Shown one piece after another: positions 42,299 through 50,234 of a DNA stretch of 64,000 bases. Position 1 is the stretch's first letter. Each line of letters begins with the position of its first letter. The position numbers and the translations under genes were made by a program. The stretch is from Planctomycetota bacterium (GTDB lineage: Bacteria; Planctomycetota; Planctomycetia; Gemmatales; Gemmataceae): contig JACPPF010000018.1 of the NCBI GenBank assembly GCA_016191165.1, forward strand, positions 62,001-126,000, written 5' to 3'. Under the pieces are notes generated by a model. The model ran no database searches. It had not been told where the DNA came from and saw nothing but the letters and a program-made list of their open reading frames with translations.

Positions 42299-43279
42299 CT
42301 ATTGTTTGCGAATGCGAAAGCTGCCGCCGACGCCGGCGGCCTTGCCCTGGAAGTACGGCAAGCCGCTGGCGTCCCAGTCGAGTTGCTTGAGGAACGACTT
42401 GTGCGGCTCACCGAGCCGGGCGTCGCGCAAGGCTTTTGCGCCGTGCTGGTCCCACAGGTCCAGCTCGTTGCAGGCCACGAAACCGCCCAGATATTCCGTG
42501 TCAAAGCCCGCGTGCTGGCAGATCTCGGCAAACTCGGCGCCCCGGTAACTTCGCGAGATCGGACAGCTCGCCCCATCCGTGGAGCGCGTGAATATCTCCT
42601 CGACCGAAAGCCCCGCGCAGTCGCTGTCCACAAAGCGTTTCACGTAGGCGATGTAGAGATGCACGAACAGACTATCCGTGTTGTAGATCATCAACATGCC
42701 CTTGCCGCCCGGCTTCAGGATGCGGTGAAATTCCTTCAGGATCACTTCCGGCGCGGTGGTGTGATGCAAGACGCCGCAGCAATGAACGTAATCGACGCAC
42801 CCGTCCGAAAGCGGGATGCGATCGGACAGATCGCCGGTCTGAATCAACTCGATGCGCTCGGCCGGGATGTTGTGCAACGCGGAATTGTGACCCGCCAGCG
42901 ACAGCGCCTTGTGGCTGATGTCGATGCCATAAACCTTCGCAGGCCGGCTGAACACCTGAAAGCCCATCAAATCGTGGCCTGGGCCGCACCCGTAATCGAC
43001 GAGGACTTTGCCCTGATGGTCGTCCCAGAGGCCCTTGAACTGGAACGAGAGGGGATAAATCTTGGAGCGGTATTTGAGCCAATCGAGCCCATCCTGGGCG
43101 GTCGCGAACGGCTCGCTCTTGATGGTGTGCTCCCCCCAGTATTCATCCACGTGCGAACGCGAGGATTGACTGGAGGTCCGGATCGGATACGGGTTCCGCA
43201 GCGGCACCGCCTTCGCAGCCGGCGGGGGAACCAGGATCGTATGTAACTTGCGAGCTAAACGTTTGGCCAACACCTTCAT
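42299..43279 (-). CDS. Class-I SAM-dependent methyltransferase
   Basis: A 326-aa methyltransferase. VLVDYGCGPGHDLMGF is motif I, followed by VYGIDISHKALSLAG. VDYVHCCGVLHHTTAPEVIL and HRILKPGGKGMLMIYN follow. The N-terminus contains YPLSFQFKGLWDDHQGK, and the C-terminus a lid (GAEFAEICQHAGFDTEYLGG). This arrangement resembles sugar- or lipid-linked small-molecule methyltransferases, but the substrate is not known. It is the first gene of a two-methyltransferase operon. Confidence 0.86.
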   Translation of the reverse strand: MKVLAKRLARKLHTILVPPPAAKAVPLRNPYPIRTSSQSSRSHVDEYWGEHTIKSEPFATAQDGLDWLKYRSKIYPLSFQFKGLWDDHQGKVLVDYGCGPGHDLMGFQVFSRPAKVYGIDISHKALSLAGHNSALHNIPAERIELIQTGDLSDRIPLSDGCVDYVHCCGVLHHTTAPEVILKEFHRILKPGGKGMLMIYNTDSLFVHLYIAYVKRFVDSDCAGLSVEEIFTRSTDGASCPISRSYRGAEFAEICQHAGFDTEYLGGFVACNELDLWDQHGAKALRDARLGEPHKSFLKQLDWDASGLPYFQGKAAGVGGSFRIRKQ

Positions 43280-43385
43280 CGCGGAACTCCTGGGAAAGAG
43301 CGGGGCAGCGGGCTTCGCGCCAGCCGGCTGCTGGTTCTTCCAGCAACGGGTTTTTTACGCGGTACCGTTCGTCAAGCGGAGGAAT

Positions 43386-43454
43386 ACCAGCCCCACGCGC
43401 AAGCGTGGGGGTTGGGCCGCCTCCCAAAACCCCCAGCTTGCGCTGGGGGCTGGT
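43386..43454. repeat. Intergenic palindrome with 'accagcccc...gcgcaagc' word
   Basis: accagccccacgcgcaagcg at 43386 faces an inverted copy at 43430-43454 (agcttgcgctgggggctggt) with a few mismatches; each arm also folds on itself. It shares the accagccc and gcaagc words with the palindromes at 47461 and 49983. The 285-bp gap it occupies holds no gene. Confidence 0.8.
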
Positions 43455-43564
43455 CAAGTGCTCTTCGACGAACGTTATTGGGCTTAGACGATCCACTTGA
43501 TTTTTGCAATACGGAATGGGTTTGGCAGTCAGGCGCGGCGCAAGCGCTGAAAGACCAGCGAATA

Positions 43565-44368
43565 TCACGGAATCCGGAACGTCAGCGTTGTCCAGAACGA
43601 TTCCCACTCGTAAGCGGCCAGCTTGGGGCGCGTCATGTGCGTCAGGCGGATCGTCATCAGGCCGGTCTGCGCGATCGGAATCAGGGCTTCGCCCTTGGCG
43701 TCGGTGCGGACGTAGCCGATGGGTGTGTCGCCGTCGCCGGGCCGCTGCCAGCCCAGGTTGGCGCGGGCGAGGGGTTTCTTCTGAAAGAGAACCCGAACCC
43801 GCAGCGTCGCGCCGATCTTCGCGTCGAACGGATTCTGCATCGGCACGATTTGCAACGGCAGGTCCAGCACTTTGCCCCAATCTCCCGTCTTGCTCGCTCC
43901 CACGGCGATCACAGCGGTCGGCGACTTGCTATAGCGCTCCTTCGCGGGCTGGTTTAACGTTTTCTCTTTGGCGCGGAGCCGATAGATGTGCGGCAACCCG
44001 TCCGTGACGAGGTAGTCGTTGAAGCGATCGGCATCGAGTTCGAGCACCTTGGGCGTGGTTTGCACGGCGAGGAGGTGAATGCCGGGGACACTTGGTTCGA
44101 ATTCCAGAAACGAGACCAGGCCTTTCTTACCCGCTGAACTGAGCGGCAAAGTCGCGCCGTCGGGTCCGAGGACGAATTTGCGCGGATACCGGTCCGTCGC
44201 CGACGCGAACACGCTGACGGGAAAGTCCATGCCGACACTTGCGGCGATTTGTATCTTTTGCTTGGGTTCGGCCTTGCCGGGGGGAACGAGCCAAAGGTCA
44301 TGGCCTGCCGATTTGAGCGCAAAAAGAAAAGCACACAGAACCACGGCGGTAAAGTTGCGGCATCCCAT
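43565..44368 (-). CDS. DUF4198 (NikM-like) secreted protein
   Basis: A 267-aa protein with signal peptide FTAVVLCAFLFALKSAG followed by HDLWLVPPGKAEPKQKI, the HDxW start of DUF4198 proteins, where the histidine can bind a metal after signal cleavage. The beta-rich middle ends with LRVRVLFQKKPLARANLGWQ and YVRTDAKGEALIPIAQTGL. Members occur with metal transporters, but none is near. ATG 44368 has ggag upstream. Confidence 0.82.
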   Translation of the reverse strand: MGCRNFTAVVLCAFLFALKSAGHDLWLVPPGKAEPKQKIQIAASVGMDFPVSVFASATDRYPRKFVLGPDGATLPLSSAGKKGLVSFLEFEPSVPGIHLLAVQTTPKVLELDADRFNDYLVTDGLPHIYRLRAKEKTLNQPAKERYSKSPTAVIAVGASKTGDWGKVLDLPLQIVPMQNPFDAKIGATLRVRVLFQKKPLARANLGWQRPGDGDTPIGYVRTDAKGEALIPIAQTGLMTIRLTHMTRPKLAAYEWESFWTTLTFRIP

Positions 44369-44402
44369 ATATAAACTCCGGCGCTGGTCCGATGTTGTTT
44401 CG

Positions 44403-44503
44403 GTGGTGTCTCACTTTGCTTTGGCGCTTGGTAGACCTCACGCTCCGCGTGAGGAATTCCTCACGCGGAGCGTGAGGTCTACCATCAAACTGAGACACTA
44501 CCG
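44403..44503. mobile_element. MITE-like element with 8-bp target duplication (copy 2)
   Basis: A 101-bp element that begins ggtggtgtctcac and ends ctgagacactacc, so the inverted ends match at 11 of 13 positions. It is flanked by gttgtttc at 44395-44402 and at 44504-44511. The centre is a perfect 25-bp stem (44431-44484; ggtagacctcacgctccgcg on the left arm). The ends share GGTRGTG with the element at 30219, and both have 8-bp duplications ending in tttc. Confidence 0.88.
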
Positions 44504-44625
44504 TTGTTTCAAAACCCTTGGGCCTTGCCCAAAGTGGATGCGAAGAACGTCTCTCGTTGGCACTTCGGGCTAGGATTGAACCATTCCGTCGCTTGCGCGT
44601 CTGGCTAACTTGTCGGCATTGTAAG

Positions 44626-44672
44626 AAAAAAAACCGGCCAGGCGAATCCGCTCGCGCGGAGGCCTGGCCGAT
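44626..44672 (-). terminator. Intrinsic terminator of the HTH-receiver gene
   Basis: Read on the reverse strand: ggccaggc, an 18-base loop, then gcctggccgg followed by eight T residues. It ends the transcript of the regulator gene 35 bases after its stop. Confidence 0.9.
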
Positions 44673-44706
44673 CAGCAGGGTTGACGTGCAAGTTTCAAGA
44701 GCCCCT

Positions 44707-45285
44707 TTACATGTTGGCCCGTTTTTCCTCGACGAGGGTTTGAATTCGTTCACCCAGAAGGGCGACGTCGAACGGTTTCTTGAAGGCCTCATTGAAGCCG
44801 AAGTTCGAAAGCGATTCGAGGGCGGCCTCGTCCTCGCTGGCGAGGGCGACGATCAGCGTTTGTTCGTAGTCGGGCTTTTTGCGAAGATTGGAGGCGATTT
44901 GCAGCGCGTCCGAGCGGCCCATGGCCATGTCGATGACGATCGTGTCCGGATGGAAGCTCTCGGCCTGGATGCCGGCCTCGAATCCGCTGTTGGCCAGTTC
45001 GTACTTGAAATCCTCTCGTTCGGGCAGGATTTCCTTGATCCGGTCAATGAAGAGCTTGTCGGCCCCGATGACGAGAATCTTGTGCAGGCCCTCTTCCTCG
45101 AGCTCTCCCAGCGGCATCCCATGTTCCTTGAGGAACTTGATGAGATGCTCACGCGGGATGCGGCGATCCTGGCTGCCGGGGATGCGGTAGCCGCGCAATC
45201 GCCCCGAGTCGAACCATTTACTCACCGTCCGCGGCGCGACTTTACAGATTTTCGCGACCTGTCCGGTGGTAAAGACTTTTTTCAT
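44707..45285 (-). CDS. HTH (excisionase/BldC-like) + receiver-domain regulator
   Basis: A 192-aa protein with DNA-binding domain first: VFTTGQVAKICKVAPRTVSK then WFDSGRLRGYRIPGSQDRRI is an excisionase/MerR-like winged HTH. Residues about 68-190 form a receiver-like domain with ILVIGADK, the phospho-acceptor strand TIVIDMAMGRSDAL, LIVALASEDE and FKKPFDV. The usual acidic pair after strand 1 is reduced to one Asp, so phosphorylation is uncertain. ATG 45285 has ggag eight bases upstream. Confidence 0.83.
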   Translation of the reverse strand: MKKVFTTGQVAKICKVAPRTVSKWFDSGRLRGYRIPGSQDRRIPREHLIKFLKEHGMPLGELEEEGLHKILVIGADKLFIDRIKEILPEREDFKYELANSGFEAGIQAESFHPDTIVIDMAMGRSDALQIASNLRKKPDYEQTLIVALASEDEAALESLSNFGFNEAFKKPFDVALLGERIQTLVEEKRANM

Positions 45286-45886
45286 GGCAGGCACTCCGTA
45301 AATTTGTTTGTGCATCATCCCCAGCTTGGGAGGGGGACAACGGGGGGAACCACGCCCCACCCTGAGAAACGCGCGAAGTCTGGACGGACCGGGGGTTCCG
45401 CACAGGGCATCCTGCCGGGGGACAGTGCCATTGCATGGTTTCAGGGGGGACCAACTACTCGTGTCGGCAGGGGAGGTCCTTTCCTTCACCGCCAACTTCT
45501 TCCAATACCACGGTTGCTGGTAATATCGGCACGGAACGCAGCCAAGATGAGAAAAAGCCCACAATCTAAGAAACCTCTACACTTCGTCCTTTCCGCGCCA
45601 TCCCACTGTCTTGCCGAGGTGGTGCGCGGCGCTGGTTTTCGTGCCAACTTACCGGCCTTGCGTGGGGTGCATGGAGTGCCAGTCCTGCGAAGGCGGATGA
45701 TAGGTGACATGCAGCCCTTCTCGTCCGCTCCATTCTAAGGGCGCTGACAAGGGGACACGCGGTTTCTTTTTTTCTGGGAAGGGTTTTGAAAAACAGACTT
45801 GAATCACTGGCCCGCGCCAGCCACGCCATTCGAGCGTTTGGCCTTGCGGACACCGCAGTGCGTTGCAACGTTGAAATACGTCGCGG
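45286..45886. other. 600-bp region without a gene
   Basis: Leader of the HTH-receiver gene (reverse) and the tail end of the upstream transcript. It contains G-runs (45340-45356 and 45445-45450) and many small frames without domains. I see no riboswitch or repeat that I can name. Confidence 0.5.
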
Positions 45887-47257
45887 TTACGATTTCTTTT
45901 CCTTGAGCGGGGCCAGTTTCTTGATTTCGGGCGGCCTCACGGGGTTGACATTGACGAAGTCAAGGCCGATGAGGTTCCATTCCGGTCGAGGCGAGGCGTC
46001 CGTGAACCGTTCCAGGTCGATGGCTTGCCGGGTTTCAACGATGGCGTAGGCATCAACGGTGTGGCTGGGCTTTTCGTGGCCGAGCACTTCGGGAATATGG
46101 AACCGGAACATCAGGTTGAGGCGGACCTTGCCTTCCACCTGCTCCCAGGCGCCGAGGTCCTCGGCTCGGGTGACAACCTGCGGCGAGGAAAAGCGTTTTT
46201 TTTCGTGGCCCAGGAAGGTCCGGTATACCGCGGCCTGCCCCGCGGTCCTGTCTGCGTCGGTCAGACCAAGTTGATTCCAGTTGGTCCGGTCGGCCTCCTT
46301 GACGTTGGGGAACGCGGCGCCGTCATTCCACGTCCGAATCTTCTCGTCGAGCCAATCGCGCGCGCTGCCGCGGAGGCGGCGTACCCCTTCCCCCACGGGC
46401 GTCAAGATGGGCTTGCCCACCGGACCGGAGGCGTCCAGTTTGACGAACCATTTGCGCACCTGACCCGCGCTTTCCGGTTCGTTGCTGAACACAGCCATGA
46501 CCAGGTCAAGCTCCGCGATTTCCTTGGTCTTGATGCGGTAGGCGCGAAATATCTTGTAACTGCGCAGCTCGTACGTCCAGTTTCGGACCGACAACGGAAT
46601 GACCTCGGCGCTGTCGTTGAGGTGTTTGAAAAAAACCCGGCCAAAGAAGCCTTCCCGAAAACGGGTCAACTGTCCGGGATTGCCATCCCCGGAGAGCGAA
46701 TCGTGGCGTTTGCGCATACCGAATTCATCGTCGGGGCGACCGCTGCGGGTGGGGGCGGGGATCGTGAGCAAAAAGGCGGCGTTGAACCCGGAGGGATTCT
46801 GGGATCCTTCACGCAAGAGCGGAAAAAATCCGGCGTCCTCGCCCTTTTCCATCATGAACGCATTCGCCTGGCTTTGCACGGTGAAGGCGGAGACAAAATA
46901 ATAGGCGAAATAGGTCAAGCCACTGATGAGGCTGAGCCGAAAGCCCCAGCGGGCAAGGGGGATACCGGCGCGGGTTCCCTCGGAGGTCTGAATTTGCCAC
47001 TGTCCGAACCAGGACAGGGCCAGGCCGAGGATTGGTATGATGACGATCCAGACCGGAAAGAAAACCGGCGCGCCCTGGATCATGGCCAACACCGTCGAAG
47101 CGGCGACCGCAAGGGCGAACAATCCGCCCGTCGCCAGACCGGCGACCGCCCAACCCGAGATGGGCCGATAGACAACCGGCGCGTCCGTTGCCGGCGGCGC
47201 CGACAACACTCCGGGTTGAATGCCGGTGGGTTCAGGTTTCGGTGATTGCTCATTCAT
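45887..47257 (-). CDS. Hypothetical membrane protein with soluble C-terminal domain
   Basis: A 456-aa protein, starting at ATG 47257 (M-N-E-Q). Three hydrophobic segments lie at about residues 36-60 (GLATGGLFALAVAASTVLAM), 67-85 and 103-120. A 330-residue hydrophilic part follows with VIPLSVRNWTYELRSYKIFR and LMFRFHIPEVLGHEKPSHTV. No family is recognised. The C-terminus is highly charged (KKLAPLKEKKS). It lies at the end of the housekeeping cluster, but two large palindromes separate it from rpoZ. Confidence 0.7.
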   Translation of the reverse strand: MNEQSPKPEPTGIQPGVLSAPPATDAPVVYRPISGWAVAGLATGGLFALAVAASTVLAMIQGAPVFFPVWIVIIPILGLALSWFGQWQIQTSEGTRAGIPLARWGFRLSLISGLTYFAYYFVSAFTVQSQANAFMMEKGEDAGFFPLLREGSQNPSGFNAAFLLTIPAPTRSGRPDDEFGMRKRHDSLSGDGNPGQLTRFREGFFGRVFFKHLNDSAEVIPLSVRNWTYELRSYKIFRAYRIKTKEIAELDLVMAVFSNEPESAGQVRKWFVKLDASGPVGKPILTPVGEGVRRLRGSARDWLDEKIRTWNDGAAFPNVKEADRTNWNQLGLTDADRTAGQAAVYRTFLGHEKKRFSSPQVVTRAEDLGAWEQVEGKVRLNLMFRFHIPEVLGHEKPSHTVDAYAIVETRQAIDLERFTDASPRPEWNLIGLDFVNVNPVRPPEIKKLAPLKEKKS

Positions 47258-47369
47258 GGCAAGCATTCTTCGTGAGTTCTGAGCCTGAAGCGCGAGTAAA
47301 CCTGGCACGGGCAGGTTTGACACAATGGGATTCATACCGTAGGTGCCACGAAATGACACATTCTCATTA

Positions 47370-47430
47370 ACGAGCCGCGACCGTAAGGAGGCGTTGGGCT
47401 CGGTCCCGCTCCCTTACGGTCGCGGCTCGT
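47370..47430. repeat. Perfect 19-bp palindrome
   Basis: acgagccgcgaccgtaagg (47370-47388) and its exact inverse (47412-47430), with a 23-base loop. It lies between the membrane protein start and rpoZ, 31 bases before another large palindrome. The core gccgcgacc also occurs in the palindrome at 57045. Confidence 0.9.
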
Positions 47431-47460
47431 AACGAAAGTGCCAATCTCGAGCGCATGCGG

Positions 47461-47527
47461 TATACCAGCCCGCAGCGTAAGCAAGGGCAATGTGAGCAGA
47501 CCCTTGCTTACGCTGCGGGCTGGTATA
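47461..47527. repeat. Perfect 27-bp palindrome
   Basis: The arms 47461-47487 and 47501-47527 are exact inverses around 13 bases. Each arm contains ataccagcccgcagcgtaag. The last 18 bases before the rpoZ stop separate it from coding sequence; it could act as a strong RNA hairpin at the end of the rpoZ transcript. Confidence 0.9.
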
Positions 47528-47545
47528 TGTGTCAATCCCGGTAAC

Positions 47546-47830
47546 TCAATCGTCCCCGCCACCGACATCGGAGATATCAGTCAGCATGGCTCGGCGAACA
47601 GCATCACCGGCACTGCCGCCGCGCATCACCAGGTTGCCGGACTGGTCGAGAAAAATCTTATCTTGCAAGATTTCCTGGACCACGATGGTCAGCTTATCGT
47701 TGGTCTTCAGGTCAACCAAAGGCCGCGCGCCGGTGTTGAGGGCGACCATGCGTTTTTGAATCAAAGTGGAGAGCTTGAAACGCCCACCGACTTTGTTGAC
47801 GATGCCTTCTTCTTTCAATTCATCCAACAT
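47546..47830 (-). CDS. rpoZ: RNA polymerase omega subunit
   Basis: A 94-aa protein. [20 protein letters not shown] and [20 protein letters not shown] are the omega-subunit core that wraps the beta' C-terminus. ATG 47830 agrees with family starts; GTG 47857 is possible. Position directly after gmk is the common gmk-rpoZ arrangement. The function is in assembly and ppGpp response of RNA polymerase. Confidence 0.85.
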   Translation of the reverse strand: MLDELKEEGIVNKVGGRFKLSTLIQKRMVALNTGARPLVDLKTNDKLTIVVQEILQDKIFLDQSGNLVMRGGSAGDAVRRAMLTDISDVGGGDD

Positions 47831-47876
47831 GCTTTTGCCTTTCAGAGGAATGGACACGAGGCACCCACATCCGCAC

Positions 47877-48434
47877 CTAGCCGAACAAATGATTCAGGAT
47901 CGCACGCATCGATGCCAGGGCGGTATCCAGATCGTCGTTGATTACCTGGTAATCATATTCGTCGGCCCGCGAAATTTCCGCCCGGGCGGCGGCGAGCCTG
48001 CGCTGAATGACCTCCTCGCGTTCGGTGCCGCGCGATCGCAAGCGTTTTTCCAGCGTCTCGATGGTCGTGGTTCGAACAAAGATCGACACGGCGTCAGGGC
48101 AGCGTTTGCGCACTTGCTCGGCGCCTTGCACGTCGATGTCGAGCAATACGCCGACCCCTTTTTCGCGAAACGGGGTCACCTCGTCCACGAGTGTGCCGTA
48201 GTGATTGCCGTGAACTTCAGCCCACTCCAGGAAGGCGTCAAGTTCTTTGCTCCGGGCAAACTCGGCCGGGGTCCAAAAGTGGTAATGGACGCCATCGACC
48301 TCGCCGGTCCGGGGTTGACGTGTGGTCGCCGACACGGACAACCGCAGAGGCCAGACGCCCTCGTCAAGCAAGCGGCGAATGAGGGTCGATTTACCGCACC
48401 CGCTTGGGCCCGAAACCAGGATGAGTGGGGCCAT
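47877..48434 (-). CDS. gmk: Guanylate kinase
   Basis: A 185-aa enzyme phosphorylating GMP to GDP. The P-loop is [20 protein letters not shown]. The GMP-binding region [34 protein letters not shown] and [20 protein letters not shown] are all present, as is the lid [17 protein letters not shown]. It is part of yicC-gmk-rpoZ. Confidence 0.96.
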   Translation of the reverse strand: MAPLILVSGPSGCGKSTLIRRLLDEGVWPLRLSVSATTRQPRTGEVDGVHYHFWTPAEFARSKELDAFLEWAEVHGNHYGTLVDEVTPFREKGVGVLLDIDVQGAEQVRKRCPDAVSIFVRTTTIETLEKRLRSRGTEREEVIQRRLAAARAEISRADEYDYQVINDDLDTALASMRAILNHLFG

Positions 48435-48536
48435 GAACCACCCTTCCTTCCAATTTCAGAATTCGGATTGAGGATTTCAGATTGAATTCCCGCTCTGCAA
48501 TCCGAGATCGCCAATCGGAACGCCAAGATCTTGGAA

Positions 48537-49427
48537 TTACTCCACGTTCTGAATCAGTTCGCGAATTTTCTCCAGCGTGCCCTTGATTTCGACAACCTGT
48601 CGGGAGATTTCGACGTCGCTCGCCTTGGAGCCGATGGTATTGGTTTCGCGGGACATCTCCTGCGTGAGAAACTCGAGTTTTCGTCCCGGGCTTTCATCTT
48701 CGTTCATGATTCCTTGAAAGTGGTCCAGATGGGTCGCCAGTCGGACGACTTCCTCGGCGATATCGCTGCGTTCGGAGAAGATCGACACCTCGCGAATAAG
48801 GTCATTACGGTCGATCTTGACATCCAGTTCGCTGAGCAGGGCCCGGACCTTTTCGTAAAGCCGATCGCGGAACGTTGTCACGACCTGGGGGATCATCTTG
48901 CGAATGACGTCGAGATGCCGGGCAATGGTGTCGCGATGGCTCAGGAGTTCCTGCGCCATGGCCGCGCCTTCGTCTTTGCGCATTGCCTGGAGGCGGTCGA
49001 TCGCGTCGTGCAAAACCTTTTCGATGATAGCCCAGTCTTCGTGGAGTTGATAGGTGCGGCTGCCGCCCTCCGGGACCACGCCGGGCAACATGACGACCTG
49101 GCTCAGGATTGCTTGCTCCTGATCGCCCAGGCCGAGTTTGGCACAGGCCTCATGGATTTGCTGGACGTAGCTGGCCAGGGCGACCTGATTGATGCGGAAG
49201 TCCTCGGTGGCCGCCTGGTGTTCACAGCGCAGATGAACCTGGATCGTACCGCGCTTGACCGACTTGCGGATGACTTTTTCGAATTCGGCTTCGAGCAAGT
49301 GGTAAGGATCGGGTGCGCGCAGAGTCACCTTGAGATACCGGTTGTTCAGGGCCCGCAGTTCGACGGATAGGGTAAGCTGCTCACTCTGGCAGCGTGCTTC
49401 CCCGTACCCGGTCATACTTAAAAGCAC
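48537..49427 (-). CDS. yicC: YicC-family endoribonuclease
   Basis: A 296-aa protein. MTGYGEARCQSEQLTLSVEL then RALNNRYLKVTLRAPD is the YicC N-terminal signature. The C-terminal domain ends with RETNTIGSKASDVEISRQVV and EIKGTLEKIRELIQNVE, as in the family. Members are endoribonucleases acting in RNA turnover. Its position before gmk is conserved in many bacteria. Confidence 0.94.
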   Translation of the reverse strand: MLLSMTGYGEARCQSEQLTLSVELRALNNRYLKVTLRAPDPYHLLEAEFEKVIRKSVKRGTIQVHLRCEHQAATEDFRINQVALASYVQQIHEACAKLGLGDQEQAILSQVVMLPGVVPEGGSRTYQLHEDWAIIEKVLHDAIDRLQAMRKDEGAAMAQELLSHRDTIARHLDVIRKMIPQVVTTFRDRLYEKVRALLSELDVKIDRNDLIREVSIFSERSDIAEEVVRLATHLDHFQGIMNEDESPGRKLEFLTQEMSRETNTIGSKASDVEISRQVVEIKGTLEKIRELIQNVE

Positions 49428-49490
49428 GCAAACCTCACGGCTGGAAGAGGAAAGTCGCCCGCGGCAGGCACTCGCGCGGGCCGAAATAAA

Positions 49491-49793
49491 TCACTCACCT
49501 TGATTGCCCATATTCATGGCGCCGCGATTGCCGCCCTCAAGCCGATAGGCGTATTGAATTGTTTTGACCTGAATCATGGTGAGCAGAAGCCAGACGATGG
49601 CGACGTAGATGGTCAGGCGGGTAAACTGGTCGCCGGCGCGCGAGCCGAACGGACTCGACCCGCCCGCGCCGCCCAGAGCGCCGATCAAGCCACCGCCTTT
49701 GCCACGCTGGATCAAGATCAGCAAAATCATGAAAGCCGCCAGCGGTAGCAGGATGAAATTCAGAACCCAGGAGATTGTCGTCCAAACCAGCAT
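49491..49793 (-). CDS. secG: Protein-export membrane protein SecG
   Basis: A 100-aa protein with two membrane segments (FILLPLAAFMILLILIQRGK and LTIYVAIVWLLLTMIQV). Between them lies the SecG loop GGGLIGALGGAGGSSPFGSR. It forms the SecYEG accessory subunit. It is the first gene of the reverse secG-yicC-gmk-rpoZ cluster. Confidence 0.92.
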   Translation of the reverse strand: MLVWTTISWVLNFILLPLAAFMILLILIQRGKGGGLIGALGGAGGSSPFGSRAGDQFTRLTIYVAIVWLLLTMIQVKTIQYAYRLEGGNRGAMNMGNQGE

Positions 49794-50234
49794 GACCAGA
49801 ACCTCAAGTGGAGGATTCGCCGCACATGTGCAAATCCTATTATAGGATGGGCAAATTTCTTTGGAAAGGTGTGTTTGCTTTCAACTCTGGTCCCTGGTCC
49901 CTGGGTGTTTGCCATTTCATGGGACGAATTAACCCCGGGATCTCGCCATGCTGATGGTTGGGCGAGCGGTCGGTCTTACCTTACCAGCCCGGAGCGCAAG
50001 CGACGGGGCAGATGTCCGCTGGCCCCGTCGCTTGCGCTCCGGGCTGGTGGGGATATTTTTTCCTGCCTCTCGCCTTGGGAAATGGTTTTCCGCGAGTCGT
50101 CCCGCGGCAGGCGCGGCCCAGGGGGCATCAGAAATCGCGAAATCGTAACAATCCATAGATCTTTCCAAATCTGTTCAATTTCACAGACCGCCGATGCCGA
50201 TTTATCCTGGGTAGTCCATCGTCCATGAGGTGCC
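49794..50234. other. Divergent intergenic region with a large palindrome
   Basis: Between secG (reverse) and the lipoprotein (forward). The region contains the palindrome at 49983-50048 and no gene. The promoters of both transcripts should lie on the two sides of the palindrome, but I do not see unambiguous boxes. Confidence 0.55.
49983..50048. repeat. Perfect 27-bp palindrome
   Basis: The arms 49983-50009 and 50022-50048 are exact inverses around a 12-base loop; each arm begins or ends with accagcccggagcgcaagcg or its inverse. One arm is identical to the word inside the phosphodiesterase gene at 23621-23646. Confidence 0.92.

Noticed and set aside
47370-47527. Calling the palindromes after rpoZ mobile elements
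   Set aside because: I see no direct duplications at their borders, unlike the elements at 30.2, 32.6 and 44.4 kb, so they are listed as repeats only.
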